From Thiohalophilus thiocyanatoxydans (lineage in GTDB: Bacteria; Pseudomonadota; Gammaproteobacteria; UBA6429; Thiohalophilaceae), in NCBI RefSeq assembly GCF_004366735.1, contig NZ_SOQX01000004.1:164705-228704 (forward strand): 64,000 nt of DNA. The letters are read 5' to 3'. Both the position numbers and the translations under genes were made by a program. Below the pieces are notes generated by a model, which saw nothing but the letters and a program-made list of their open reading frames with translations, made no database searches and was not told where the DNA came from. This document shows, piece by piece, positions 25,720-34,967 of this stretch (its first letter is position 1; each line of letters begins with the position of its first letter).

Positions 25720-27399
25720 TTAAATCCACCTCAGCCAGAGATTGAGCCGTCCCGCGAAGGCCAGCAGGACCCGGCTGAATCGGGTATAGAGATCGGTGAG
25801 ATAAAACTCACGCGAGATCAACGCATAGAAGGACAGCCACAGCCGGCGACGGTACGGGCTTTTGTGATGACCGTTTTGTTCGCTGAAGCTGATGATGAGC
25901 CAGCCGAAAATGATCACCAGCGCAATCAATCCCATCAGCAGATCAAACCAGAACAGATCAAAGTCCGCCGCCGCGTAGATCTGTTCGCGAAACGCCGGAT
26001 CGGGATATAAAAACAGATCGAAGGCGTGACTGATTAACGTGTAGCCGAGTACGACCACGGCGAAAGAAAAGATACTCAGCGTAATCAGCCGACGCAGATT
26101 ACGGGTCTGCATCCGGTAAATGGTGAAGATCAGTTGCGCGCCGGTGATCCAGCCGAAGAACAGCAACACGATGGCGCTTTGTTTCTGGAAATAGTCTTCG
26201 GCGACCAGCCAGTGGGCGGCGACCAGGATCGCGATCGGCACTGCCAGGGTCATGGCGGCCATCAGCCGCCAGGGAACGCGCTGGCGTATCGGGCGGCGTT
26301 CGACTACGAAGGTGTACAGATCGTCCTTGGGCACGCCATCGTCGCCGCGCGCGGCGTGGATGACATTCCCGGCGCCCAGAAACAGGGTGCCCTTGAACAG
26401 GCCGTGGGCGATCAGATGATAAATGGCCAGGGAGAAGGCGCCGATACCGCACTCCATGATCATAAAACCCATCTGGCCCATCGTGGAGTAACCCAGCGAT
26501 TTTTTGATGTCGTTCTGGGTCAGCATCAATACCGAGCCGATGATCGCCGTGAACAGGCCGACGATAAACACCCAGTGCAGGATCTCCGAGCTGTGCACGA
26601 ACACCGGCGCAAAGCGGTTGATTAAAAACCCGCCGGCATTGACGATGCCGGCGTGCATCAGGGCCGAGACCGGTGTCGGTCCCGACATGCTGTAGGGCAG
26701 CCAGGTATGTAACAGAAACTGCGCCGAGCGGGCAAAGGCGGCCAGGGCGATCAGTCCCGCGACCACATCCATCAACGGCCAGCCGAGTACCTGATGGGGG
26801 CCCGGATCGGTGCTGATCTGTTCGAATATCGCCGGCAGCGAGCCGGTACCGTAGGCCTGGTAGAGCAACACCGCGGCAATCAGCAAGGGCAGATCGCCGA
26901 TGCGATAGGTGATCTTGGTCCAGAAGGCATAGCGATAGGCCGAAACATCCCGGGTATTCTGGCCGAGCAGAAAATAGAGCAGGACCCCGATCAGCTGCCA
27001 GGTGATGATCAGGGTGAGCAGATCGCCGGCGGTCACCATCAGCAGCAGCGTGGCGGTCATCAGATCGAGCAGCACGAAGAAGCGGCCATAACCGATTTCT
27101 TCGGCCATGTAACGCAGGGAATAGACATGCACGACCAGACTGATACCGGTGATGACCACGGCCATCAGGGTGCTCAGCGGATCGAGTAGCAGCAGCGCAC
27201 CGGAGCCGAACAGGCTGACGGTTTGCGGGCCGTGCCCGGCAATCACCATCCACAGGGCGGCGACGCAGAGGCCAAAGGTGAGTAGTGTCGCGATCACACT
27301 CAGGCGGGCGACGCGCCGGCCCATTTGCCGGCCCAGCAGGTGGGTCAGCAAGGCCGACAGGATCGGCACACCCGGTATCAGTAAAATGATCTGTTCCAT
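25720..27399 (-). CDS. dabB: DabB, NuoL-like membrane subunit of the inorganic-carbon transporter
   Basis: 559 residues, about 14-16 membrane helices, of the proton-conducting antiporter family (PF00361). Features include YMAEEIGYGRFFVLLDLMTA, WQLIGVLLYFLLGQ, FARSAQFLLHTWLPYSMSGP with TPVSALMHAGIVNAGGFLIN and LGYSTMGQMGFMIMECGIGA, all typical of NuoL/MrpA/DabB. It forms the membrane half of the DAB complex and probably carries H+ or Na+ to drive DabA. First gene of a minus-strand operon dabB - membrane protein - dabA - PII-like. The upstream leader may fold into a three-way junction (27446-27525). Confidence 0.92.
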   Translation of the reverse strand: MEQIILLIPGVPILSALLTHLLGRQMGRRVARLSVIATLLTFGLCVAALWMVIAGHGPQTVSLFGSGALLLLDPLSTLMAVVITGISLVVHVYSLRYMAEEIGYGRFFVLLDLMTATLLLMVTAGDLLTLIITWQLIGVLLYFLLGQNTRDVSAYRYAFWTKITYRIGDLPLLIAAVLLYQAYGTGSLPAIFEQISTDPGPHQVLGWPLMDVVAGLIALAAFARSAQFLLHTWLPYSMSGPTPVSALMHAGIVNAGGFLINRFAPVFVHSSEILHWVFIVGLFTAIIGSVLMLTQNDIKKSLGYSTMGQMGFMIMECGIGAFSLAIYHLIAHGLFKGTLFLGAGNVIHAARGDDGVPKDDLYTFVVERRPIRQRVPWRLMAAMTLAVPIAILVAAHWLVAEDYFQKQSAIVLLFFGWITGAQLIFTIYRMQTRNLRRLITLSIFSFAVVVLGYTLISHAFDLFLYPDPAFREQIYAAADFDLFWFDLLMGLIALVIIFGWLIISFSEQNGHHKSPYRRRLWLSFYALISREFYLTDLYTRFSRVLLAFAGRLNLWLRWI

Positions 27400-27445
27400 G
27401 CTGTCTTTTCACCTGTTACCCGGAAAAGGTTGGCGTCTTGTTGCA

Positions 27446-27525
27446 GGGAGAAACCCCGGGCCAATCCTTCCTGTTTGATTGGCTGCTGAACCGCTATATC
27501 CTTTCAGCGGCAGGCTGGGTCTCCC
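27446..27525 (-). ncRNA. Candidate structured leader RNA (three-way junction) upstream of dabB
   Basis: Three nested complementarities form a junction. P1 is GGGAGA (27446-27451) with TCTCCC (27520-27525), extended by CCC (27454-27456) with GGG (27517-27519). P2 is GCCAATC (27460-27466) with GATTGGC (27477-27483). P3 is TGCTGAA (27484-27490) with TTCAGCG (27503-27509). It begins 46 bp upstream of the dabB ATG. The minus strand is chosen because dabB is the nearest downstream gene. It does not match a riboswitch class I recognise, and no folding or covariation was computed. Confidence 0.4.
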
Positions 27526-28139
27526 ACCTCACAACTCGGGTAAGTGTATCGGCATCACTGATAGGGAAATATCGATATTACAAATAGGAATGATTGCTTA
27601 TTAACTATGCGTGTAAAACGTGTAATGTGTGGGGGATTTCGGGAACAGCGCAAGATAGCCGCACAACTCAACATAGCGTCGGTGAGGGATTACCGGGAGG
27701 CTTGTGCCGGGGACGGGGATCGCTGGCAACCTGCCCGTCGAGGTCAGGCCGGAAAAATAACAATATATAAAGTGTCTGGACGCAGGATGTGCAGCATCGT
27801 GTCGGGTAATGCCGGCGCCGGCAAAAGCAGACTGCTCCGGCCACAGATCGGTCCGCGGTATACTGCTCGTTTGTCAGTGGCGGAGATTGCCCGGGGCGAG
27901 GGAGGGCAATGCAAACCGGTTAATCAGACGAGACCGACAACTATTCGCTACCGTGGTCGGCACCGCGGGAATCTCACTCCCGTGCCGCGTATCCGGAGTC
28001 AATAGCGTTGCGCGCACGATACGGTATTGCGTTAATCTGAAACGGCAATACGGCTTGCCAAATAGCTGTAACCCCATTGATTGTGTAGAAAATAATCACT
28101 ATCCTTCTGGAAATTCACAAATAAAAACAAGAGACCCCC
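27526..28139. other. Long intergenic region between dabB and the outer-membrane protein gene
   Basis: No credible gene in about 610 bp; the open frame at 27607-28005 has atypical composition and no family features. Visible items: a 12-bp palindrome AATATCGATATT (27568-27579) that could bind a dab regulator, a hairpin GGCAC/GTGCC with inner GGGA/TCCC (27959-27986), and GTATTGC/GCAATAC (about 28025-28052). The region must hold the divergent promoters of dabB and the outer-membrane protein gene, but none is clear. Confidence 0.45.
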
Positions 28140-28955
28140 ATGCGTTTATCCGTCCTTCCTCTCGCCCTGTTGCCGATTATTGCTGTTTTGTCATTCTCCG
28201 CCAACGCCGAGCCGGTCATGTTGCCGTCCGGGGCCATCGGTATCAAAGGAACGGTCTACGAGGAGCGTGCATCCTGGGCCAGGGCCAGAGTGGGGCTGGG
28301 CATACAGGGCAATGTCATCGACAATAGTGAATTGCGAGACCAGAACGGGGAAGTGGAAGGCGATATTGGTACAGTCAAGATCATCTATTCGGTGGCCGAC
28401 AGGGTGGATCTGTACGCGGACTTCGGAGTTGCCAGCGGCATGGAGTATAGCGCCGAACAGACTGTCAAAAATGTCACCAGGGATGTCACCTTCGCGATGA
28501 GTGATGAAACGGTGCTGGGCGTGGGGATTGCTGTTGTGCTTTACCAGGAAGATAACGGTTTATCGCTCAATGCGGATCTGAAATACCGGAAAATTCAGGA
28601 TATGGATTATGACTCCGTGACGGTCGACGAAACGACTTACTCACGGAATCAGTTGACCGATACCAGCGGGGCGGTCTATGAGCAATGGCACGCGGCACTG
28701 GGGTTGAGTTACCAGTTCGGTATGTTGACGCCTTACGCGGGAATCAAGTTTGTCGGAGGAGATTACTCGGCGATGGCGACGGAAACAGTAACGTCAAGTC
28801 ATACGACTTACGAACTTCGCCCGACAGGAAACGATAGTCGTGTTGGCGCCTATGCCGGGTTGACTCTGTTGCCCGCCGAACGGCTCGCCATCGATATCCA
28901 GGGACGGGTTATAGACGAGGAGGCGTTCAGCGCCAGTCTGACCTTTATGTTCTGA
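28140..28955 (+). CDS. Outer-membrane beta-barrel protein
   Basis: 271 residues. Signal peptide about 1-23 (hydrophobic, ending SANA before EPVML). The mature part alternates polar and hydrophobic residues in strands with aromatic girdles, e.g. VKIIYSVADRVDLYADFGVA, WHAALGLSYQFGMLTPYAGI and the end IDEEAFSASLTFMF, with the terminal Phe needed for BAM recognition. About eight strands could fit, as in OmpA/OmpW-like barrels. Function unknown. It is transcribed away from dabB and is not clearly linked to it. Confidence 0.8.
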   Translation: MRLSVLPLALLPIIAVLSFSANAEPVMLPSGAIGIKGTVYEERASWARARVGLGIQGNVIDNSELRDQNGEVEGDIGTVKIIYSVADRVDLYADFGVASGMEYSAEQTVKNVTRDVTFAMSDETVLGVGIAVVLYQEDNGLSLNADLKYRKIQDMDYDSVTVDETTYSRNQLTDTSGAVYEQWHAALGLSYQFGMLTPYAGIKFVGGDYSAMATETVTSSHTTYELRPTGNDSRVGAYAGLTLLPAERLAIDIQGRVIDEEAFSASLTFMF

Positions 28956-29024
28956 GGCGCGTGCGCGCAAAGAGGTGGGTAACGCCTTTTTGTGTTTTGT
29001 GTCGCGCGGCTCAAGCGACCCCTG

Positions 29025-29669
29025 TCACGCCATCAACGGCAGGAAAAAGCCTTTGCCGAAGGCCACGGCCTCGGAGAGGGTGAACAGGCTGATATTGTCG
29101 GTATCACTGTCTTGCCATTGTTTGGCCGTTGCCCGATTCTCAAGAAAAACCATTTCCATACACATACTGTGCGCGGCCACGGCGGAGGGCATTTGCCAGC
29201 GAATCCCGACGATGGCGTCGTCGGGCCGGGCATCGCACAGAGTATCCCCCTGCATCTGAATCCTGACGGGGGTATGGTTTACATGGCATACGGAGCTGAT
29301 GCTTACCGTCTCGTCAAACATCGGCGCGACAGAAAGGGCATCCAGGGCGCACATGGCGTAGAGGGTATGGCCGTTGACACTGAGCTGGTGCGGGGTTGGT
29401 TCACTGGTCAGGGGATAGGCGCCAACCGGCCACTGTCCCTTTCTGTCGAGCACGATCAAATCCGCCTCGCCCAGCCTGCGTAAACCCGCTGCCCGCGCTT
29501 CTTTATCGATCACGGTGTCGAGTTCGGGCCCGGTCGGGACCCGGCCGTATTCGATCAAACCGTGCAGGATAGCCTGATGCAGGTTTTTTAACGCGGGGGA
29601 CAGCTGCGCCTGCCGTGCCTTGAGCGGCAATTGCCGATTCAGTCGTGCCACGGCGGCTTGAATATCCAT
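29025..29669 (-). CDS. merB: MerB-like alkylmercury lyase (orphan)
   Basis: 214 residues. The four key residues of organomercurial lyase are present at the same spacing as in the plasmid R831b enzyme (C96, D99, C117, C159): here C107 and D110 in YAMCALDALS, C128 in SSVCHVNHTPV and C170 in AAHSMCMEMVF. MerB cleaves carbon-mercury bonds in the cytoplasm, releasing Hg(II). The N-terminal helical domain (about 20-80, LHQAILHGLIEYGRVPTGPE) is also of MerB type. No merA, merR, merT or merP is nearby, so Hg(II) would need a MerA encoded elsewhere. It is convergent with the outer-membrane protein gene. Confidence 0.85.
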   Translation of the reverse strand: MDIQAAVARLNRQLPLKARQAQLSPALKNLHQAILHGLIEYGRVPTGPELDTVIDKEARAAGLRRLGEADLIVLDRKGQWPVGAYPLTSEPTPHQLSVNGHTLYAMCALDALSVAPMFDETVSISSVCHVNHTPVRIQMQGDTLCDARPDDAIVGIRWQMPSAVAAHSMCMEMVFLENRATAKQWQDSDTDNISLFTLSEAVAFGKGFFLPLMA

Positions 29670-29915
29670 ATGTTCTCCGGGTTATGCCCATACCATGATG
29701 GCAGAGTATACCTGCTAAATGGGTGGATAATGCAGCGGACCCTCCGTGTCACACATACCTGGCCGGACAGGCCATTGGCGACAATTTTGTGACATAGTTC
29801 AAATTTTTTTCATGCTGTGTCGCGACTACGCTGTTTTGGGTGAGCGTGGAATGTTTTGCTCCGGATCGATTTGGCCGGGTTGGGGCCCAATTTCGGTGAA
29901 AGCCTGCACATGTTA

Positions 29916-29963
29916 TCAGGGTGAATCCTGAGATCCCTGATCAGGGTTTACCCTGATATTTTT
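29916..29963 (+). promoter_or_regulatory. Leader with alternating TCAGGG/CCCTGA hairpins, possible attenuator
   Basis: In the 402-bp gap before the GGDEF-EAL gene, TCAGGG occurs at 29916-29921 and 29941-29946, and CCTGA or CCCTGA at 29927-29931, 29935-29940 and 29951-29956. The last pair forms a 6-bp stem with TTTA loop followed by TATTTTTG, as in a rho-independent terminator. The first TCAGGG can pair with CCTGA or with the second site, and the second site with the downstream TCAGGG, giving mutually exclusive structures. About 110 bp separate it from the coding start. The rest of the gap holds no gene. Confidence 0.45.
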
Positions 29964-30071
29964 GTCTGGTTAAAGCAATCCTGTCGCAAGCCGAAATATT
30001 ATAAAGCAGAGAAGAATCTGTTCAGAACGTCTATTTTCGATCATCACCTCATAAAAAGGAATGGAGTGTCG

Positions 30072-32468
30072 ATGAGCAGAGGGAATCAGGATCCCGGTTC
30101 GCGGCGGGGCGTCCGTTACCTGGGGCTGATGTCGGGTATCTTCGTGCTGGTGGTGCTGGCGGCGGCATTTACCGTGGCGGTGGTGCAGACCCAGGCAGGG
30201 GTCGCGGCCTACCTGGCCGGGCAAAGTATCTGGTCCCGGGGCCAGGTCAAGACCGTGCTTTACCTGGATGCCTATGCCGAGACCGGCGATCCGGCCATGT
30301 TGAGGCGTGCCCGGCGCTGGCACGATATCCCGCTGGGGGATCTCCAGGCGCGCAAGGCGATGGAAACGGAGCCGTTCGATGATGAGGCAGCGCATGAAGG
30401 ATTTTTACGTGGCCGGATTCATCCCGCCGACATCCCGCGCCTGATTACCCTGTTCCGGTATTTTTCAAAGGCGCCATATTTTCGTGACGCAGTCCGCGCC
30501 TGGCAACGCAGTGATCAACAGATTCTGGCCCTGGGCGACATCGCCGATCAGCTCGAAACCGAATGGCAGGCCAGGGAGATTTCTTTCCAGCGGCGAAATG
30601 CGTTGAGAACCGAACTGGATCGGGTTAGCCGGGAACTGGATGACCATGCACTGGAATTTCGCCGTGCCATGACTCGGCTTGCGCGTCTGATGCCGACCGC
30701 GTTGTCCCTGGCCAGTGTCGTATTCTTTATTGTATTTGGTGTTCTGGCCATGACACTCACGTCGCGCTTGACACGCGCACTTCGAAATTCGGAGCGCAAG
30801 TTCCGGGCAACGTTCGAGCAGGCCGGGATGGGCATTGCCCAGATTGCCGAGGACGGTCGCCTGCTGGAGGTGAATCAGGCGCTGTGTGACATTTTGCGCT
30901 ACTCCAGGGAGGAGATATTGAAGTTGAGCTATCCGGAATTGATACACCCGGAGAACAAAGAGAGTAACGATGAAGAATCATTTGCCGCTATTTCAGAAGC
31001 ATTCGAAAATCGCACTATCGAACAACGTCTGCTCTGTGGTGATGGTAAAACAGTCTGGGGCAGGTTTACGGTTTCCCGCTTTGAGAAACTGTCAGACTCA
31101 CAGGCCTGTTACATCGCGATCCTGGAAGATGTATCGGAATCCCGTCGCCTGTCCGCGGAACTGAGTTACCAGGCCAGCCATGATGAGTTGACCGGCCTGA
31201 ACAACCGGCGTGCCTTCGAACGCTATCTGGAAGAGTTCCTGCAGCGCGCACATAACGACGGTTCCGTTCACGCCCTGTGCTTTATCGATCTCGATCAGTT
31301 CAAGATTATTAATGATACCTCGGGGCATTTTGTCGGCGACTACCTGCTGCGCCAGGTGGCGGAGAGCTTTAGCCACCATATTCGCAAGGGAGATCTGTTG
31401 GCCCGTCTCGGCGGCGATGAGTTCGCACTGATCCTGGAACACTGCGAGCCGGATACCGCCATAAACGTAGCGGAAAAGTTGCGCAAGACCCTGATGGAAA
31501 CAACGTTTGCCTGGGGTGAACAGCGATTCAGTATCGGCTGCAGTATCGGCGTGGTGCCGATTACCGCAACCAGCGTTGACATGGCCAGTCTGCTGCGCAT
31601 GGCGGATGCCGCGTGCTACCTGGCCAAGGAGCGGGGCCGAAACCGGGTTCATCTGGCTTACGAAGACGACAGGGAACTGGTTGAACGTCGGGAACAAATG
31701 GAGTGGGTCAGCCGGGTCCGTTCCGCGCTCGAGGAAGACCGACTGTTCATGGATGCACAGTACATTGTTTCGCTCACCAATTCCGTGCGACTTCGCTATG
31801 AGGTGCTGGTACGCATGACGGATGACGATGGAACGGTGCTCCCGCCAGGCGCCTTTCTCCCGGCCGCGGAGCGCTTTGACATGGTACATTTGATCGATCG
31901 CTGGGTTATCGAACATGTCTTTATGCAACTGCATGCGCATCCCGCGCATCTTGCACAGCTCGAAGCCTGCCATATCAATGTTTCCGGGCCCTCCTTCGAC
32001 CAGGAGGATTTTCTCGACTTCGTGGTGGCGCTGTTTGAACAGTATGCCATCCCGTGCGAAAAGATCTGTTTCGAGATTACCGAGACTGCCGCGGTAAGAA
32101 ACCTGAATGATGCCCGTCTGTTCATGGAGCGACTGGGCACAATGGGTTGCCAGTTTGCGCTTGATGATTTCGGTGCGGGGCTGTCGTCTTTCGGGTATCT
32201 TCGCCAGCTGCCGGTGGATATTATCAAGATTGATGGCCACTTCGTGCGCAATGTCGCCACCGACGAGACGGATCGGGCGATGGTCAATGCCATTAATAAT
32301 ATCGGACAGTCGCTGGGGAAAATGATTGTCGCCGAGTTCGTTGAGGATAATATGGCCCTGGAGCTGTTGCGGGGGATGGGTGTCCATCTCGCACAGGGTT
32401 ATGCCGTGCAGTATCCCGGCAGATTTGCCGAGCTGATCAAAGACCGCGCGCTAAATGAACAGGGGTAA
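30072..32468 (+). CDS. PAS-GGDEF-EAL cyclic di-GMP signalling protein
   Basis: 798 residues from ATG 30072 (GGAG 5 nt upstream; in-frame GTG 30066 less likely). Two membrane helices (about 15-40 and 208-230) enclose a periplasmic sensor region. A PAS domain (about 240-355) is followed by a GGDEF domain with RLGGDEFALILE (GGDEF at about 447) and an intact inhibitory RxxD site (RKGD). The EAL domain (about 555-790) has EVL instead of EAL at E577, then FEITE, DDFGAGLSSFGYL, KIDG, AEFVED and QGY. Both catalytic domains look competent, so it may make and degrade c-di-GMP. The ligand is unknown. Confidence 0.93.
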   Translation: MSRGNQDPGSRRGVRYLGLMSGIFVLVVLAAAFTVAVVQTQAGVAAYLAGQSIWSRGQVKTVLYLDAYAETGDPAMLRRARRWHDIPLGDLQARKAMETEPFDDEAAHEGFLRGRIHPADIPRLITLFRYFSKAPYFRDAVRAWQRSDQQILALGDIADQLETEWQAREISFQRRNALRTELDRVSRELDDHALEFRRAMTRLARLMPTALSLASVVFFIVFGVLAMTLTSRLTRALRNSERKFRATFEQAGMGIAQIAEDGRLLEVNQALCDILRYSREEILKLSYPELIHPENKESNDEESFAAISEAFENRTIEQRLLCGDGKTVWGRFTVSRFEKLSDSQACYIAILEDVSESRRLSAELSYQASHDELTGLNNRRAFERYLEEFLQRAHNDGSVHALCFIDLDQFKIINDTSGHFVGDYLLRQVAESFSHHIRKGDLLARLGGDEFALILEHCEPDTAINVAEKLRKTLMETTFAWGEQRFSIGCSIGVVPITATSVDMASLLRMADAACYLAKERGRNRVHLAYEDDRELVERREQMEWVSRVRSALEEDRLFMDAQYIVSLTNSVRLRYEVLVRMTDDDGTVLPPGAFLPAAERFDMVHLIDRWVIEHVFMQLHAHPAHLAQLEACHINVSGPSFDQEDFLDFVVALFEQYAIPCEKICFEITETAAVRNLNDARLFMERLGTMGCQFALDDFGAGLSSFGYLRQLPVDIIKIDGHFVRNVATDETDRAMVNAINNIGQSLGKMIVAEFVEDNMALELLRGMGVHLAQGYAVQYPGRFAELIKDRALNEQG

Positions 32469-32493
32469 GTTATCCGCAATCCGGCCCGGCTGC

Positions 32494-34665
32494 TCAGCGG
32501 TTCTCTTTTTCTTTTACCGCGCGTCTGTGAGTATAGAGTAACGGCTCGGTATAGCCGTTGGCCTGTTCGCGTCCCTTGATGACCAGATCAAAGGCGGCAC
32601 GGAAGGCCTGACTGTTGTTGAAATCCGGCCCCATCGGGATATAGGCGGGATCGTCACGGTTTTGCCGGTCGACTTTTTCCGCCATGCGTTTCATCACTTC
32701 CAGCACCTGTTCGGCGTCGCAGAGGCCGTGGTGCAGCCAGTTGGCAATGTGCTGGCTGGCGATGCGCAGGGTGGCGCGATCTTCCATTAGCCCCGTGTTA
32801 TTGATGTCCGGTACCTTGGAACAACCGATACCCTGGTTGATCCAGCGCACGACGTAGCCGAGGATGCCCTGGGCGTTGTTCTCCAGTTCCTGGCAGATTT
32901 CGGTTTCATCAGGTCTGGTCGCCCCCATCACCGGGATGACCAGCAGATCATTCCGGTCGGTACGCTTGCCGCGGACGATGGCCTGCTGACGCTCGAAGAC
33001 ATTTACCTGGTGATAATGGATGGCGTGCAGTACGGCGGCGGTGGGTGAGGGGACCCAGGCGGTGTTGGCGCCGGCCCGGGGGTGGTTGATCTTGGTCGCC
33101 AGCATGGCCTTCATCTCATCGGGCATGGCCCACATGCCCTTGCCGATCTGCGCCTTGCCGGTAAAACCGCAGGCCAGACCAATCTCGACATTGGCGTTTT
33201 CGTAAGCCTGTATCCAGGTGCTTTCTTTCATTGCGCCCTTGCGCACCATGGGGCCGGCTTCCATGCTGGTATGGATCTCGTCGCCGGTGCGATCCAGAAA
33301 GCCGGTATTGATGAAGACCACACGATCCTTCGCGGCGCGGATACACTCCTTGAGGTTGAGCGAGGTACGCCGCTCTTCGTCCATGATGCCCAGCTTGAGG
33401 GTATGTCGGGTCAGTTGCAGCTGATCCTCGATAAAGTCGAACAGCTCATTGGTATAGGCGACTTCCCCGGGGCCGTGCAGCTTGGGTTTGACCAGGTAGA
33501 TGCTGCCGTGGCGGGAGTTGTTGAGCGAACTGTTGCCCCGGATATCATGCAGCCCGATCAAGGTGGTCACCAGTGCATCGAGAATGCCCTCGGGGATCGG
33601 CGCGCCGTAATGGGTGACGATCGCGTCGGTATGAATAAACAGGCCGACATTGCGGATCAGTAACAGACTGCGGCCGGGCAGGGTCAGGGAATCGCCGTTC
33701 GGTGTCTGGTACTGGCGGTCCGGGTTGAGGCGGCGGGTGAGCGTCTTGCCGGATTTGGCGAAGCGTTCCGTCAGGTTGCCCTGCATCAGCCCCAGCCAGT
33801 TACGATAGGCCTGCACCTTGTCCGCGGCGTCGACCGTGGCGACCGAATCTTCCAGATCCTGAATGGTGGTGAGCGCCGCTTCCAGCAGAATATCTTTAAT
33901 ACCGGCCGGGTGGCTCTGGCCGACGGGATGCTGGCGATCGATCTGCAGTTCAATGTGCAGGCCGTGATGGCGCAACAGGAGGGTGTCGGGTGTCGTCGGC
34001 TGGCCGTTAAACCCGGCGAACCGGGCCGGCTGTTTCAGGACGGTGGCCGGGCCGTCGTCCAGCACCATCGTCAGCGCGTTATCCTTGATGAGGTACTGGC
34101 TTACTTCGGCATGGCTGCCACGTTCGAGTGGGGCGATTTCGTCCAGCAGGCTCATGGCCCGGGCCACGACCCTGGCGCCGCGTTCGGGGTTGTACTGCGC
34201 GGTGCGTTCGGCGCCGTCGGACTCGTCGATCACATCGGTGCCATAGAGGGCGTCATACAGGCTGCCCCAGCGGGCATTGGCGGCGTTCAGGGCATAGCGG
34301 GCATTGCTCACCGGCACCACCAGTTGCGGGCCGGCCACGCGGGCGATTTCGTCATCCACCCCGGCGGTGGTGATGCTGAAATCATCCCCTTCGGGCAGCA
34401 GATAACCGAGGTCGATCAGAAACTGTTTATACGCATTGTCATCAAAGCGGGGATGCTCACGATGCCAGGCATCGATCTGCGCCTGGAGCTGATCGCGTCG
34501 TTCGAGCAGCTCATGATTGCGCGGGCCGAACTGGTGGACCGCCTCGGAGAGCGTGGTCCAGAACTGTCCGGCGTCGATCCCGCTTCCGGGCAGCGCTTCG
34601 TCCATAATAAAGGCGTGCAGCTGGCTGTCGATCTGCAGTTCGCCGGCCTGGATGTATTGCGTCAT
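32494..34665 (-). CDS. glcB: Malate synthase G
   Basis: 723 residues, the normal length of the single-chain G form. It condenses glyoxylate and acetyl-CoA to malate. Recognisable segments include [70 protein letters not shown]-like [59 protein letters not shown]-type catalytic blocks and [25 protein letters not shown] lies 5-6 nt before the ATG. No isocitrate lyase or glycolate oxidase operon is adjacent, although a GlcD-like flavoprotein lies at 41639. Confidence 0.95.
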   Translation of the reverse strand: MTQYIQAGELQIDSQLHAFIMDEALPGSGIDAGQFWTTLSEAVHQFGPRNHELLERRDQLQAQIDAWHREHPRFDDNAYKQFLIDLGYLLPEGDDFSITTAGVDDEIARVAGPQLVVPVSNARYALNAANARWGSLYDALYGTDVIDESDGAERTAQYNPERGARVVARAMSLLDEIAPLERGSHAEVSQYLIKDNALTMVLDDGPATVLKQPARFAGFNGQPTTPDTLLLRHHGLHIELQIDRQHPVGQSHPAGIKDILLEAALTTIQDLEDSVATVDAADKVQAYRNWLGLMQGNLTERFAKSGKTLTRRLNPDRQYQTPNGDSLTLPGRSLLLIRNVGLFIHTDAIVTHYGAPIPEGILDALVTTLIGLHDIRGNSSLNNSRHGSIYLVKPKLHGPGEVAYTNELFDFIEDQLQLTRHTLKLGIMDEERRTSLNLKECIRAAKDRVVFINTGFLDRTGDEIHTSMEAGPMVRKGAMKESTWIQAYENANVEIGLACGFTGKAQIGKGMWAMPDEMKAMLATKINHPRAGANTAWVPSPTAAVLHAIHYHQVNVFERQQAIVRGKRTDRNDLLVIPVMGATRPDETEICQELENNAQGILGYVVRWINQGIGCSKVPDINNTGLMEDRATLRIASQHIANWLHHGLCDAEQVLEVMKRMAEKVDRQNRDDPAYIPMGPDFNNSQAFRAAFDLVIKGREQANGYTEPLLYTHRRAVKEKENR

Positions 34666-34851
34666 GGGTTCCTCTTCTCACATGGTTTGATTGCACGGAT
34701 GCTTGTCACAATCACGGGCATCAAGCCGTCGTTCAATCTATCACTTCGATTCGGCTGTGGCCGTTATGGGCTTTTGCGCCGGCTCTCCAGGTAACTATAG
34801 GACACGATGGACAACGATCTTCCCCAAAACCCTTATAAATTGACCAGAATT

Positions 34852-34916
34852 GCGGTGATGCAAGCGTCACTTCATCGCCGCCCGACGCCTTTACAGTCAG
34901 GTGGAATGACTATACT
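34852..34916 (+). promoter_or_regulatory. Hairpin and possible promoter before the small membrane protein gene
   Basis: GCGGTGATG (34852-34860) pairs with CATCGCCGC (34873-34881) with one wobble. Just downstream, TTTACA (34890-34895) and TATACT (34911-34916) resemble sigma-70 boxes but with only 15 bp between them. The promoter would drive the gene at 34968. The remaining part of the gap from 34666 holds no gene and must carry the glcB promoter. Confidence 0.35.
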
Positions 34917-34967
34917 TGTGAGAGTCAAGACGAGCGGTCAACTCACAAGCGAGACAGGAGTATGGCG

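Noticed and set aside
27607-28005. Open frame of 132 codons between dabB and the outer-membrane protein gene
   Set aside because: Arg/Gly-rich with no family pattern and no good ribosome site; GNAGAGKS looks like a P-loop but no other NTPase motif follows.
29746-29931. Small plus-strand open frame of 61 codons before the GGDEF-EAL gene
   Set aside because: No family, no ribosome site, and it runs into the TCAGGG hairpin region.
29025-30000. A mercury-resistance operon around merB
   Set aside because: No merR, merA, merT or merP can be found on either side. The HMA protein at 171-377 is 29 kb away and lacks a signal peptide.
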